A stretch of DNA of 64,000 nt. It comes from an uncultured Desulfovibrio sp. Lineage in GTDB: Bacteria; Desulfobacterota; Desulfovibrionia; Desulfovibrionales; Desulfovibrionaceae. The stretch spans positions 19,887 to 83,886 of the forward strand of contig NZ_CALUYG010000005.1 of NCBI RefSeq assembly GCF_944324935.1, written 5' to 3'. Below are positions 1-9,452 of the stretch, one piece after another. Made by a program: the position numbers and the translations under genes. Under the pieces are notes generated by a model, which had not been told where the DNA came from, did not search any database, and saw nothing but the letters and a program-made list of their open reading frames with translations. Every line of letters begins with the position of its first letter. Within the stretch, counting starts at the first letter, position 1.

Positions 1-131
1 TGGAGTGGAATGACGGCGCGCCCTGGTATCTCTGCGCCTTTACCTTCGCCGTCGGCATGATCAGTGTCATCTCCTGCTGGTACATGAGCCGGTTGCAGCG
101 GCGCGGCTACAGCAAGGAGATCGCCTCATAG
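1..131 (+). CDS. C-terminal end of a membrane transporter (partial)
   Basis: Only the last 42 codons are present, read in the frame starting at base 3 and ending with TAG at 129-131. The fragment has one hydrophobic segment (WYLCAFTFAVGMISVISCW) followed by a basic cytoplasmic tail (MSRLQRRGYSKEIAS). This is the usual shape of the last transmembrane helix of a secondary transporter, for example of the major facilitator superfamily. The 5' part lies outside the window, so family and substrate cannot be assigned. It lies upstream of, and in the same direction as, the alcohol dehydrogenase. Confidence 0.5.
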   Translation, partial: EWNDGAPWYLCAFTFAVGMISVISCWYMSRLQRRGYSKEIAS

Positions 132-264
132 CGCCCCCGCGCGAAGCGGACGGGAAAACACGCGAAGGACGGCATTCTCTCACCACTGATAGCGCCCGCT
201 TTCTTTGAAAAGCGGCATGAGAGCGTTTCAAACTGAAAATGCTCTATCGAGGAGGATCAAAAAC

Positions 265-1416
265 ATGTTTGCGAATTTTCGAACTGTGGAGCGCGTCCTT
301 TACGGCAATGGCGTAGCGGCCAGACTTGGGAAGGAGGCTTTTGATCTGGGGGCGCGCAAGGTAGCCCTGATAACGGACAAAGGACTTGTGGCTGCCGGCA
401 TCCATCTGCCGTTGATGGCGTCTCTGGAAAAGGCGGGCATCGAAGCCTTGCTGTATGATGATACGGAAAAGGACCCCTCGCCGGCTTCCATTGAAAAGGC
501 GGCGGCCTGGGTAAAGGAAAGCGGCGTGGACATGCTTGTGGGGCTGGGAGGGGGCAGCGCCCTGGACAGCACCAAGGCAACGTCTGTCCTTGCCACCAAT
601 GAAGCCCCCATGAGCCGGTATTTCGGCCTGCACAAGGTTCCTTCCCCCTGCCTGCCGACCATCCTCGTCCCGACCACGGCGGGAACGGGAAGCGAAATGA
701 CCTCCAACGCCGTTCTGAATGACCCGGAGACCAACAGCAAAATGGGGACGGTCAGCGACTATCTCTACGCCCGTCTCGTTCTGCTTGACCCGGAGCTGAC
801 CTTGGGGCTCCCCCCTTTCTACACGGCCATCACAGGTTTGGACGCGATTGTGCACGGCATTGAATCCTTTGTGAATCTCAATGCCACGGATTTTACCGAT
901 GCGCTCAACATCAGGGGGTTGCGCATGCTGGTGGAGAATATCCGTGAGGCCTATGCCAATGGCGGGAATCTTCGGGCACGCGAGCAGATGTTGTATGGAG
1001 CGGCCATGACCGGCATGGCTTTTTCCAATACGCAAAACGGCATCATCCACGCCCTCGGCATGTCCGTCTCCAATGAACTGCATATCCCGCATGGGTTGAT
1101 GATGGCCGTATGCGCCCCAATGGGAATAAGCTTCAACGCCCTGGCCGCCCCACAAAAGTTCGCCACAATCGCCGAGATCCTGGGCAGTGCCCCCGCGGGC
1201 GCTTCCGTACGCGAAAAAGCCCGTTCCGCCGCGGCGGGGTTCGCCGCGCTCATGGATGACCTTGGGATCAGGCAGGGGCTTTCACATTATGGCATCAAGA
1301 AAAGCGACCTGCGCGCCATCGCCGAAAAAGGCGCCGCCTACAAGCGGCTGATGGACGGCAATCCTCGCAAGGGGACAGCCGACGATCTTGAAAGGCTCCT
1401 GGAAGAATTTTTCTGA
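265..1416 (+). CDS. Iron-containing (group III) alcohol dehydrogenase
   Basis: NAD(P)-dependent reductase interconverting an aldehyde and an alcohol in the cytoplasm; 383 aa, normal for the family. The ATG at 265 follows a clear GGAGG at 251-255; an in-frame TTG at 205 has no good ribosome site. The GGGS nucleotide motif is at residues 95-98. The four expected metal ligands are all visible: Asp193 and His197 in LDAIVHGIE, His262 in IIHALG and His276 in ELHIPHG. Substrate cannot be read from sequence. With the regulator, CoA-acylating aldehyde dehydrogenase and amino-acid permease that follow on the same strand, it may belong to a small alcohol/aldehyde or amino-acid catabolic cluster. Sulfidogenic relatives use such enzymes on sulfoacetaldehyde or 3-hydroxypropanal, but no glycyl-radical enzyme is nearby to support that. 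Confidence 0.9.
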   Translation: MFANFRTVERVLYGNGVAARLGKEAFDLGARKVALITDKGLVAAGIHLPLMASLEKAGIEALLYDDTEKDPSPASIEKAAAWVKESGVDMLVGLGGGSALDSTKATSVLATNEAPMSRYFGLHKVPSPCLPTILVPTTAGTGSEMTSNAVLNDPETNSKMGTVSDYLYARLVLLDPELTLGLPPFYTAITGLDAIVHGIESFVNLNATDFTDALNIRGLRMLVENIREAYANGGNLRAREQMLYGAAMTGMAFSNTQNGIIHALGMSVSNELHIPHGLMMAVCAPMGISFNALAAPQKFATIAEILGSAPAGASVREKARSAAAGFAALMDDLGIRQGLSHYGIKKSDLRAIAEKGAAYKRLMDGNPRKGTADDLERLLEEFF

Positions 1417-1446
1417 CGAGCGCGGTGGACTGACAAAGCATAAAAA

Positions 1447-1488
1447 CATCTCCGCCGCTTCCATGACAAAATGGAAGTGGCGGAGATG
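1447..1488. terminator. Long hairpin after the alcohol dehydrogenase
   Basis: An 18-base inverted repeat with one mismatch (arms 1447-1464 and 1471-1488) flanks a 6-base loop (GACAAA). It sits between the dehydrogenase stop and the Crp/Fnr start. No clean T-tract follows on either strand, so it may end transcription weakly or protect the mRNA 3' end. Confidence 0.5.
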
Positions 1489-1524
1489 AGCATAGTGAAA
1501 AAAGTGGGAAATTGAGGACGCGGT

Positions 1525-2190
1525 ATGAAATTTTACGTGCGGGCGGCGACCATTAGCGGGCTGAATACCTGCTGGGAAGAAATTTTTGATATGGCCACGC
1601 GCCATACCTATGAAAAGGATTCCATCATACCGCACGCGCAATTAGGCGGAATTTATTATCTTGCCAGCGGAGCTGTTTCCATCTTTTATGTCGCCCATGA
1701 TGGACAGGAGCGCCTTACCCTGCGGATCAAGCCTGGCTGCCTGTTCAATGAGGCGAGAACTTTTGCTCAATGTAATCCAGAAGGTGTTTTTTACTGTACA
1801 AAAAAGAGCATTATATGGAGATTCCCAAAGGATCTTCTCCAAGATGAATCTTTTATTGCCGCTTATCCACGGCATATTTCAAATTTACTATGGTCAATGG
1901 GAGTTAAAATGCTTATCCATTATACATTTCTCGCTGATATGGGTGTTGGGAATCATGAGTCTCATGTATGTCGGTTTATTTTTGAGCTATCACAATGCCA
2001 TAACACTGAAACACGTTTCCCCTGCCCCATGACACAGAAGGAAATGGCTTCACTGCTCGGGATCCATCGTACCACATTGCTTCGCATCATCCATAAACTC
2101 AGAAGAAAGGGCATCATAGCCCGATTTACCCAGCGGGAAGTCATCATTCTTGACCTGCCGCAGCTCAAGAGGCTCGCAATGCTGGCCTGA
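1525..2190 (+). CDS. Crp/Fnr-family transcriptional regulator
   Basis: A 221-aa DNA-binding regulator of typical length. The N-terminal half has the cyclic-nucleotide-binding-like beta roll (roughly residues 25-115, with IIPHAQLGGIYYLASGAVSIFYV characteristic of the jelly-roll; quoted segment trimmed to IYYLASGAVSIFYV as the key part). A long dimerization helix follows, then a winged helix-turn-helix at about residues 165-200 (MTQKEMASLLGIHRTTLLR). No N-terminal Cys cluster for an Fnr-type iron-sulfur centre is seen. The gene is more AT-rich than its neighbours, which may mean it was acquired. It probably controls the flanking alcohol and aldehyde dehydrogenase genes, but this rests on position only. 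Confidence 0.85.
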   Translation: MKFYVRAATISGLNTCWEEIFDMATRHTYEKDSIIPHAQLGGIYYLASGAVSIFYVAHDGQERLTLRIKPGCLFNEARTFAQCNPEGVFYCTKKSIIWRFPKDLLQDESFIAAYPRHISNLLWSMGVKMLIHYTFLADMGVGNHESHVCRFIFELSQCHNTETRFPCPMTQKEMASLLGIHRTTLLRIIHKLRRKGIIARFTQREVIILDLPQLKRLAMLA

Positions 2191-2218
2191 CGGCGTTATG
2201 AACGCAGCGGGGATGCCG

Positions 2219-2239
2219 ACACGATTTTTTCAGTCGTGT
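2219..2239. promoter_or_regulatory. Small inverted repeat upstream of mmsA-like gene
   Basis: ACACGA (2219-2224) and TCGTGT (2234-2239) form a perfect 6-bp dyad separated by nine mostly T bases. It lies just after the Crp/Fnr gene and about 200 bases before the aldehyde dehydrogenase. It could be an operator for the neighbouring regulator or a weak terminator. Confidence 0.3.
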
Positions 2240-2435
2240 GCGGGTGTCCCCCGAGGGAAGGAGGGGGTTGCACGGATCCGTATCACAGTGACGTCCTTTT
2301 CGCTTGCAGCGTTATGACGGTTGGGCTATCCTGAAGCAAAGACATTTCTTTGGCGCGAACATCTCGAGATGCCCTTTTCTCCAGCCGTGAATCCTGCCAA
2401 GGGGATGTCTCAACCTTTACACAGGCAGGAGTTCC

Positions 2436-3965
2436 ATGTCAGACATCATCATCCGCAATTTCATCAACGGCGAATGGCAGGACGAGGTCAACGGCAAGCG
2501 CGTTCCCCTGTACAATCCTTCCACCGGCGAGGAGATCGGCACCGTCCCCATCTCCAGTCTGGAAACGGCGGAAAAGGCCATTGCCACGGCCCATGCCGCC
2601 TACAAGGGCTGGCGCAACCTTTCCATGGGCAAGCGTGTGGCCTATGTGCTCAAGATCCGTGAGTGCATGATCCGCGACGCCGAAAAGCTGGCGCATGCCA
2701 TCGCCCTTGATCAGGCCAAGCATATTTCCGAAGCGCGCGGCGAAGTGCAACGCGTCATCGAGATCATCGAGTCCGCCGCGTCCGCGCCGTCCATGATCCA
2801 GGGCGACGTCCTGGACTATGTGTCCACCAACATCTCCGCCAAGGTCGTGCGGCAGCCGCTGGGCGTCTTCGGCGGGGTGGCTCCCTTCAACTTTCCGGCG
2901 CTGGTGTTCGGCTGGTTCATCCCCTACGCCATCGTGGCGGGCAATACCTTCATCTTCAAGCCGTCCACCCAGTCGCCCTACTTCATGCAGCTCATGTGCG
3001 AGATCTTCATGGAGATCGGCTTGCCCGCCGGCGTGGTCAATGTGGTGCACGGTCATCGCGACATCCCCGGCACCTGGTACGAGGACAAGCGCATGGCCGG
3101 CGTCTGCCTCGTGGGCTCCACGCCCACGGCCAAGGCCATGGCGGAGGGCTGCGCCAGAGGGGCCAAGCGCTCCATGCTGCTGGGCGGCGCCAAGAACGTG
3201 CTCCTTGTCATGGAAGACAGCGACATGGACGTCTTCATCAACAACTTCCTCAACTCCTGCTACGGTTCGGCCGGCCAGCGCTGCCTTGCCGGCTCCATCG
3301 TCGCCGCGGTCCCGGAAGTGTATGAAGAAGTCATCGAGCGCATGGTGGAAGCCTCCAAAACCGTCAAGGTGGGCGACGCCTTCGACCCCGATGTCTACAT
3401 GGGACCGCTGATCTCCCGCAAGGCCGTGGAGAACGTGCACCATTACGCCGAGCTGGCCCTCAAGCACGGTCAGGGCTGCAAGATGGTGCTGGACCGCCTC
3501 AACGTCGATCTTCCGGAAAAGAACAGGAATGGTTTCTTCGTCGGCCCCACCATCATCCGCGACGTGACGCCCTGCAACCCGCTGTTCACCACCGAAGTCT
3601 TCGGGCCGCTGGTGGCCACCATCAAGGTGGCGGACATCCACGACGCCCTCGACGTCATCAATGCTTCGGAATACGGCAACGGAGCCTGCATCTTCACCCA
3701 GAACATGCACTATGCCGAAGTCTTCTCCCGCGAGGCCGAAGTGGGCATGGTGGGCGTCAACGTGGGCATCTGCGCGCCGCATCCCTATGTGCCCTTCGGC
3801 GGCATCAAGGGTTCGCTGCTCGGGACGGACAAGGTGCAGGGCAAGGACGGCCTGGACTTCTTCACCCAGAACAAGATCACCACGGTGCGTACCTATGATC
3901 CCAGGGGCCAGAAGGGACAGGACGCGCCCAAGTCCGCTTCGATCCGCTCCTGCGTGGCCTCCTAG
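2436..3965 (+). CDS. mmsA: CoA-acylating (methylmalonate-)semialdehyde dehydrogenase family protein
   Basis: A 509-aa aldehyde dehydrogenase superfamily protein. MmsA enzymes oxidize malonate or methylmalonate semialdehyde to acetyl- or propionyl-CoA with NAD and CoA. The start at 2436 has an AGGAG ribosome site just upstream. Visible family signatures are the PLGVFGGVAPFNFP segment near residue 141, the GSTP NAD-loop near 228, and the catalytic Cys283 in GSAGQRCLAGS. Length and motifs fit MmsA, but substrate specificity is not proven by sequence alone. An APC permease follows on the same strand, which would fit uptake and breakdown of an amino acid or derivative through a semialdehyde. Confidence 0.82.
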   Translation: MSDIIIRNFINGEWQDEVNGKRVPLYNPSTGEEIGTVPISSLETAEKAIATAHAAYKGWRNLSMGKRVAYVLKIRECMIRDAEKLAHAIALDQAKHISEARGEVQRVIEIIESAASAPSMIQGDVLDYVSTNISAKVVRQPLGVFGGVAPFNFPALVFGWFIPYAIVAGNTFIFKPSTQSPYFMQLMCEIFMEIGLPAGVVNVVHGHRDIPGTWYEDKRMAGVCLVGSTPTAKAMAEGCARGAKRSMLLGGAKNVLLVMEDSDMDVFINNFLNSCYGSAGQRCLAGSIVAAVPEVYEEVIERMVEASKTVKVGDAFDPDVYMGPLISRKAVENVHHYAELALKHGQGCKMVLDRLNVDLPEKNRNGFFVGPTIIRDVTPCNPLFTTEVFGPLVATIKVADIHDALDVINASEYGNGACIFTQNMHYAEVFSREAEVGMVGVNVGICAPHPYVPFGGIKGSLLGTDKVQGKDGLDFFTQNKITTVRTYDPRGQKGQDAPKSASIRSCVAS

Positions 3966-4046
3966 CGGCCGGGCCTGTCCTCGGGACGTGATGCCGCCGG
4001 CGTGACGCCCGCTACGCGGACAGGCTCCGCACATCGTGCTTACGAG

Positions 4047-4073
4047 GGGCGGGGAGGCCCGTCCTCCCCGCCC
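4047..4073 (+). terminator. GC-rich hairpin after mmsA-like gene
   Basis: A perfect 11-bp stem (4047-4057 with 4063-4073, GGGCGGGGAGG against CCTCCCCGCCC) with a 5-base loop. It lies 80 bases after the stop of the dehydrogenase. No T-tract follows, so it may be a partial or factor-assisted terminator before the permease gene. Confidence 0.45.
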
Positions 4074-4221
4074 GTATCCGCTCTGATACAGCCCATAAGG
4101 CGCGTTGCCGCCGGAGGAGACTCGCCCCCGGTTTCAGGATACGCATCCCGACGCAATGACGCCGGCCAGGACCGATTCATGCGGCCGCGCCGCATCAACC
4201 CGTTCTCTCTGGAGGATGCTC

Positions 4222-5703
4222 ATGGCGAATACCCAACCCTCGCAACGCCTTGAAAAGACGCTCAAGCCCTCACAGGTCTGGGCGCTGGCCCTTGGTTGCA
4301 TCGTCGGCTGGGGCTGCTTCGTGCTGCCCGGCGACTCCTTCCTGCCCAATTCCGGCCCGCTGGCCACGCTCATCGCCTTTGGCGTGGGCGCGCTGCTGCT
4401 CTGCTTCGTGGCCGTGGTCTACAGTTACATGATCGAATACTGTCCCGTGGCCGGCGGCGAATACGCCTATGCCTACATCGGCTACGGGCCGACGGCCGCC
4501 TTCATCTGCGGCTGGGCCCTGGTGCTGGGCTATGCGGTCATCATCTGCATCAACATCTCGGCCCTCGGCCTGCTGGTGCGCTTCCTGCTGCCGGGGGTCT
4601 TCGACTTCGGGGAGCTCTACACCATCGCCGGCTGGAAGGTCTATACCGGCGAAGTGCTGCTCATGTGCGCGGCCACGCTGTTCTTCGGCATTATGAATTA
4701 CCGGGGCATCAGCATCGCCGGCACGCTCCAGGTCATCCTCGCCTTTGCCCTCAGCGTCGGCATCCTGCTGCTCTTCTTCGGCTCCACGTCGCTGGAGACC
4801 GCTCAGCTCAGCAACCTGAACCCCGTCTTCGCCGAAGGGCGTTCGCCCATGACCTCCATCCTGGCCATCGTGGCCATCTCCCCCTTCCTCTATGTGGGCT
4901 TCGACACCGTGCCGCAGGTGGCCGAGGAATTCTCCTTCTCGCCCAAGAAGGCCCGCAACATCATGCTGGCGGCCATCATCTGGGGCGGGCTGCTCTATGC
5001 CATGGTGACCTTTGCCGTGGCCATCGCCATCCCCTATCCCGAAATGCTGGCCAACATGGCCGCGCTCAAGGCCAGGGGCGAAACGGCCTGGGCCACGGGC
5101 GTGGTCTGCGAGATGGCCTACGGCAAGTTCGGCGCCGTGGTGCTGGCCACGGCCGTGCTGGGCGCTGTCTGCACCGGCATCAACGGCTTCTATGTGGCCA
5201 CCACCCGCCTGCTGCTCAGCATGGCCCGCGGCGGCATCATCCCTCAGTGGTTCGCGGACATCCATCCTCGTTTCCACTCGCCCTACAAGTCCATCGTCTT
5301 CACCATCTGCATCGTGCTGCTGACGCCCTGGTGCGGCCGCGCCGTGGTGGGCTGGATCGTGGACATGTCCGCCGTGGGGACGGCCATCGCCTACCTGTAC
5401 ACCTGCCTTGCCGGCTACCGGCTGACCAGCAGCCGGCCGGCGGAGCAGCGCGGCAGCAAGCCGCTCATCTGCATCATCGGCGCGGCGGTGTCCGTGCTCT
5501 GCATCGTGCTCCTGCTGACGCCCGGCTCGCCCGCCCTCATCGGGCCCGCGCCGCGCTGGATCATGCTGGCCTGGATCACTCTCGGCGTGATCTTCTATTT
5601 CACCAAGCGGGCCGAATGGAGCAGGATCCCCGAAGAGGAGATGCGCGAGCGCGTGCTCGGCAGCCGGGATCTGCCGGTCTTCTTCAAGAAGGACGCCGCC
5701 TAG
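4222..5703 (+). CDS. APC-family amino acid permease
   Basis: A 493-aa cytoplasmic-membrane transporter with about twelve hydrophobic helices. The N-terminal helix carries the APC-type unwound segment (GCIVGWGCFVLPGD, near residue 24). The start at 4222 follows GGAGG at 4211-4215; an in-frame ATG two codons earlier sits too close to that site. The conserved FVGFDTVPQVAEE-like region (YVGFDTVPQVAEEF, residues about 225-240) matches amino-acid/polyamine/organocation permeases. Substrate is unknown. It lies downstream of the MmsA-like dehydrogenase on the same strand, and a strong terminator ends the unit. Confidence 0.88.
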   Translation: MANTQPSQRLEKTLKPSQVWALALGCIVGWGCFVLPGDSFLPNSGPLATLIAFGVGALLLCFVAVVYSYMIEYCPVAGGEYAYAYIGYGPTAAFICGWALVLGYAVIICINISALGLLVRFLLPGVFDFGELYTIAGWKVYTGEVLLMCAATLFFGIMNYRGISIAGTLQVILAFALSVGILLLFFGSTSLETAQLSNLNPVFAEGRSPMTSILAIVAISPFLYVGFDTVPQVAEEFSFSPKKARNIMLAAIIWGGLLYAMVTFAVAIAIPYPEMLANMAALKARGETAWATGVVCEMAYGKFGAVVLATAVLGAVCTGINGFYVATTRLLLSMARGGIIPQWFADIHPRFHSPYKSIVFTICIVLLTPWCGRAVVGWIVDMSAVGTAIAYLYTCLAGYRLTSSRPAEQRGSKPLICIIGAAVSVLCIVLLLTPGSPALIGPAPRWIMLAWITLGVIFYFTKRAEWSRIPEEEMRERVLGSRDLPVFFKKDAA

Positions 5704-5745
5704 ACGGGATCGGCCGTCAGTGGCATGCCGCCGCTCCTTCATGCG

Positions 5746-5773
5746 GGAGGCCCCTTGCGGGGCCTCCTTTTTT
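5746..5773 (+). terminator. Intrinsic terminator after the permease
   Basis: A perfect 9-bp GC-rich stem (GGAGGCCCC with GGGGCCTCC), a four-base loop (TTGC) and a run of T at 5768-5773. It lies between the convergent permease and DMT-transporter genes. The T-run serves the plus strand only. Confidence 0.85.
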
Positions 5774-5787
5774 GTCGTCGATGCCGG

Positions 5788-6696
5788 TCAGGCGCGTTGC
5801 CCGTCGCCGGTCAGGCCGTCCCGCCGCCGCAGGCGGGCCAGCAGCTGGGGAGCCAGCATGACCAGCAGCACGGAACCGCAGATGAGCCCCACGCCGGCAA
5901 AGACCGCCGCCGTGCAGGGCTCATGGAAGACGATGATGCCCACCACCACGGCCGTGAGCGGTTCCATGACGCCAAGTACCGACGTGAGAGTGGAGCCGAT
6001 GCGCTGCACGGCCAGCACCAGCGTAAGATTGCTGAGCAGGGCCGTGATGATGGCCAGCCCCAGCACATGCAGCAGCTCGTCCCAGGAGGCGAGCAGGCGG
6101 ACGCTGTCCGTCATCTGGGCGCTGACAAAGGACATGGCGGCTCCGAAGGCCAGTACCCAGAAGGTGACCACGAGGCCGCTGGGGCCGGGCCTGCGGGTGA
6201 CGTGCAGGCCGATGATGTACAGCGCGTTGCAGAGGCTCGAGAGCAGCGCCATGCCGAGCCCCAGCAGGGAGATGTCGCCGCTCGTGCTGTCCCCGCCGAG
6301 CATGTAGACCCCGGCCACGGCCAGGGCGATGGCTATGGCGGTCACCCATGAGAAACGCTCATGGAAAAAGACCACCATGATCAGCATGACCTGCACCGGA
6401 TAAAGGAACTGGATGGTGGAGGCCATGCCGCTGGGCATGTGGTGGAAGCTCCAGAAGAGGAGCAGCGCGGCCAGCAGGTAGAAGAGGCTCGACAGGCAGA
6501 GCCCGGCCAGCATGGGCAGCGGCACGCGAAAGCGCTCGCCGCGCAGGCAGAGGAAAAGGCCGAGCGTCAGGGACGCGATGAGGAAGCGGTAGAACAGGGC
6601 GCATTCGGCGCTCATGCCTCCCTGCATGAGAGGGATGCTGAAAAAGGGAATGAGGCCGAAGGTCGCCGAGGAAAACAAGCCGTAAAAGAACCCCAT
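5788..6696 (-). CDS. DMT-superfamily (EamA-type) transporter
   Basis: A 302-aa inner-membrane protein with about ten hydrophobic helices in two repeated EamA halves (roughly residues 1-140 and 150-290), typical of drug/metabolite exporters. The ATG at 6696 is chosen because GGGAGG stands seven bases upstream on the minus strand; longer in-frame starts lack a site. The first half has the usual YRFLIASLTL helix and the second half ends with EPLTAVVVGIIVFHEPCT, the conserved end of an EamA domain. The gene is convergent with the permease and divergent from the hydratase. Substrate cannot be predicted. Confidence 0.85.
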   Translation of the reverse strand: MGFFYGLFSSATFGLIPFFSIPLMQGGMSAECALFYRFLIASLTLGLFLCLRGERFRVPLPMLAGLCLSSLFYLLAALLLFWSFHHMPSGMASTIQFLYPVQVMLIMVVFFHERFSWVTAIAIALAVAGVYMLGGDSTSGDISLLGLGMALLSSLCNALYIIGLHVTRRPGPSGLVVTFWVLAFGAAMSFVSAQMTDSVRLLASWDELLHVLGLAIITALLSNLTLVLAVQRIGSTLTSVLGVMEPLTAVVVGIIVFHEPCTAAVFAGVGLICGSVLLVMLAPQLLARLRRRDGLTGDGQRA

Positions 6697-7013
6697 GTTC
6701 GTGAACCTCCCGCGATGTTCGGGGGAAGTGTGCCCAAAACGGCAGCCGACGGCAAGAGAAGGAGCGTGCTTTTTTTCCCAAGCCCGTTCTCTTTCGGCCG
6801 CAGCGCCCGCCGTGGCCGGCGGGGCGGCCCGGATCAGCCGGGCCGCATTGCAAGGGGGGCGCCCCTGTGGCATACTGCGCCGCGTGCCGCACGGCGCGCA
6901 TCCAGCGGAAAATCGTCTGTCCGGCCCGTCTGTCCGGGAAATGCGATACCATGCGCCCGGCTTCCGGCGGGACGGATCCGTATCCAGAGACCTTTCACCC
7001 CACAGGGAATGCC

Positions 7014-9320
7014 ATGATCAGCTTGCACGATTCTCCCGTCATCGTCGATGACGGTCACCTGTTCTCCGAAGAGGAAGCCGCCGCCCGCGGCATCGACTAC
7101 GCGGCCGCCCGCCGGGCCACGCTGGCCCACCGTATCCTCTCGGCCCATGATACCGCCCCGGAAGGGGAGACGACCCTCCGTCTGCGCTTCGATGCCCTGG
7201 CTTCCCACGACATCACCTATGTGGGCATCATCCAGACGGCGCGGGCCAGCGGCCTCACGCGCTTCCCCGTGCCCTACGCCCTGACCAACTGCCACAACAG
7301 CCTCTGTGCCGTGGGCGGCACCATCAACGAGGACGACCACCTCTTCGGTCTGACGGCGGCCCGCAAATACGGCGGCATCTTCGTGCCGCCGCATCTGGCG
7401 GTCATCCATCAGTACGCCCGCGAGATGATGGCCGGTTGCGGCAAGATGATCCTCGGTTCGGACAGCCACACCCGCTACGGCGCGCTGGGCACGATGGCCA
7501 TCGGCGAAGGCGGGCCGGAGCTCGTGAAGCAGCTCCTCGGCAAGACCTATGACGTGCCCGCCCCGGAGGTTGTGCTCATCTGGCTGGAAAATGCGCCGCA
7601 GCCCGGCGTCGGCCCGCAGGACGTGGCGCTGGCCATCATCGGCGCGGTCTTTGCCAACGGCTTCGTCAAGAACCGGGTCATGGAATTCGCCGGGCCGGGC
7701 GTGGAAGGTCTTTCCGTGGAATACCGCTGCGGCATCGACGTGATGACCACGGAGACCACCTGTCTTTCCTCCATCTGGGTGACGGACGACAAGGTGCGCG
7801 AGTACCTGGCCCTGCACGGCCGCGAGGCCGATTACGCGCCCCTGCGGCCCGAAGGCCCGGCCTGCTATGACCGCCTCGTACGGGTCGATCTGGCCGCCGT
7901 GCCGCCCATGATGGCCCTGCCTTTCCATCCCAGCAACGTTTATCCCGTGGCCGAAGTGGCCCGCCACGGCGAGGAACTGCTCGCCGCCGTGGAAGCCGAG
8001 GCCGTGAAGCAATTCGGCGCGGCGGGCGAGGGCCTCAAGCTGCGCGAAAAATTCCATGACGGCGGCCTGTGGACGGATCAGGGCATCATCGCCGGCTGTG
8101 CGGGCGGTTCCTTTGAGAACTGCTGCATGGCGGCGGCCATCCTGGACGGGCAGAGCACGGGCAACGGCGAGTTCTCGCTGTCCGTCTATCCGGCCAGCGA
8201 ACCGCAGGCCCTGGCGCTGGTGCGTAACGGGGCCATCGCCAAGCTCATGGAAGCGGGCGCGGTCATCAAGAACGCCTTTTGCGGTCCCTGCTTCGGCGCG
8301 GGCGATACGCCCGCTCACGGGGCGCTCTCCATCCGGCACTCCACGCGCAACTTCCCCAACCGCGAAGGCTCCAAGCCCGGCAACGGGCAGGTGTCCGGCG
8401 TGGCCCTCATGGACGCGCGCTCCATCGCCGCCACGGCGGCCAACGGCGGCCGTCTCACTCCGGCTACGGAACTGGACTGGGACAGCGCGCGCCTCAGGAA
8501 CGTCGATCTGAGCTACCGTTTCGATCCGCTGGTCTACGGACGCCGCGTCTACAACGGCTTCGACCATCCCGAAGCGGACGCCGAACTCAAGCGCGGCCCC
8601 AATATCGCCGACTGGCCGGCCATGAGCGCCCTGCCGCCGCATCTGCTGCTGCGCGTGGCCTCGGTCATCACGGACCCGGTCACCACCACGGACGAGCTCA
8701 TCCCCTCCGGCGAGACCTCTTCTCTGCGCTCCAATCCGCTCAAGCTGGCGGAGTTCACCCTGTCGCGCAAGGACCCGGCCTATGTGGGCCGCGCCAAGGA
8801 GACGCAGGCTGTGGAAACGGCCCGCCTCGCCCAGGACGAGGCTACCGTCCGCGCCGCGCTGGAGACCTGGTGCGCGCCCTTCCGGGAGATCGAGCCCGCC
8901 CTCTGTGAAGCCATGCTGGCCGACCTGTCCCGCATCGGCATCGGTTCCGTGGTCTTTGCCCGCAAGCCCGGCGACGGCTCGGCCCGCGAACAGGCGGCCT
9001 CCTGCCAGAAGGTGCTGGGCGGCTGGGCCAACATCGCCGTGGAGTACGCCACCAAGCGCTACCGCTCCAATCTCATCAACTGGGGCATGCTGCCCCTGCT
9101 GGGCGATGCGGGACTGGCGGAGAGCCTTGCCGTCGAGGACTGCATCCTGCTGCCTGCCGTACGCGAGGCCGTGGAAGCGAAGGCCAGCGAGATCGCCGGC
9201 TGGATACTGCCCGCCGACGGCGGCCCGGCCCGACCCTGCACCTTCCGCCTCGGCGAGCTGACGGACGACGAACGGCAGATCATCCTCGACGGCTGCCTGA
9301 TCAACTTCTACAACCGCTAG
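7014..9320 (+). CDS. Aconitase-family hydratase (YbhJ-like)
   Basis: A 768-aa iron-sulfur hydro-lyase of the aconitase/isopropylmalate isomerase superfamily. The [4Fe-4S] ligand regions are recognizable: GCAGGSFENCC near residues 360-370, in place of the usual SCTN segment, and CGPC in NAFCGPCFGAG near residue 424. The substrate-binding motif SDSHTRYGALG is at about residues 148-158. The overall form, including the modified first Cys motif, recalls the E. coli YbhJ group rather than AcnA or AcnB, so citrate/isocitrate activity should not be assumed. The start at 7014 follows an AGGGA site. It is monocistronic, with a divergent transporter upstream and the modification island downstream. Confidence 0.8.
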   Translation: MISLHDSPVIVDDGHLFSEEEAAARGIDYAAARRATLAHRILSAHDTAPEGETTLRLRFDALASHDITYVGIIQTARASGLTRFPVPYALTNCHNSLCAVGGTINEDDHLFGLTAARKYGGIFVPPHLAVIHQYAREMMAGCGKMILGSDSHTRYGALGTMAIGEGGPELVKQLLGKTYDVPAPEVVLIWLENAPQPGVGPQDVALAIIGAVFANGFVKNRVMEFAGPGVEGLSVEYRCGIDVMTTETTCLSSIWVTDDKVREYLALHGREADYAPLRPEGPACYDRLVRVDLAAVPPMMALPFHPSNVYPVAEVARHGEELLAAVEAEAVKQFGAAGEGLKLREKFHDGGLWTDQGIIAGCAGGSFENCCMAAAILDGQSTGNGEFSLSVYPASEPQALALVRNGAIAKLMEAGAVIKNAFCGPCFGAGDTPAHGALSIRHSTRNFPNREGSKPGNGQVSGVALMDARSIAATAANGGRLTPATELDWDSARLRNVDLSYRFDPLVYGRRVYNGFDHPEADAELKRGPNIADWPAMSALPPHLLLRVASVITDPVTTTDELIPSGETSSLRSNPLKLAEFTLSRKDPAYVGRAKETQAVETARLAQDEATVRAALETWCAPFREIEPALCEAMLADLSRIGIGSVVFARKPGDGSAREQAASCQKVLGGWANIAVEYATKRYRSNLINWGMLPLLGDAGLAESLAVEDCILLPAVREAVEAKASEIAGWILPADGGPARPCTFRLGELTDDERQIILDGCLINFYNR

Positions 9321-9452
9321 AGGCTGTTGACAGGCCCTCCCTCCTTTTCTCCGACGCATGTACGGAAGAAGGGGGGAGGCGCCGTAGCGAGGAATCCGCC
9401 TCCGCAAAAATGACGCCGAAACTTAATGCATTTAAAATACACGGCACAGTCA

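Noticed and set aside
2439-4034. A 531-codon open frame antisense to the mmsA-like gene
   Set aside because: It is His/Gly/Asp-rich without any domain and mirrors the third-position GC bias of the real gene. Long antisense frames of this kind also lie under the permease, hydratase, infB, nusA, sat, trbE and the M16C peptidase.
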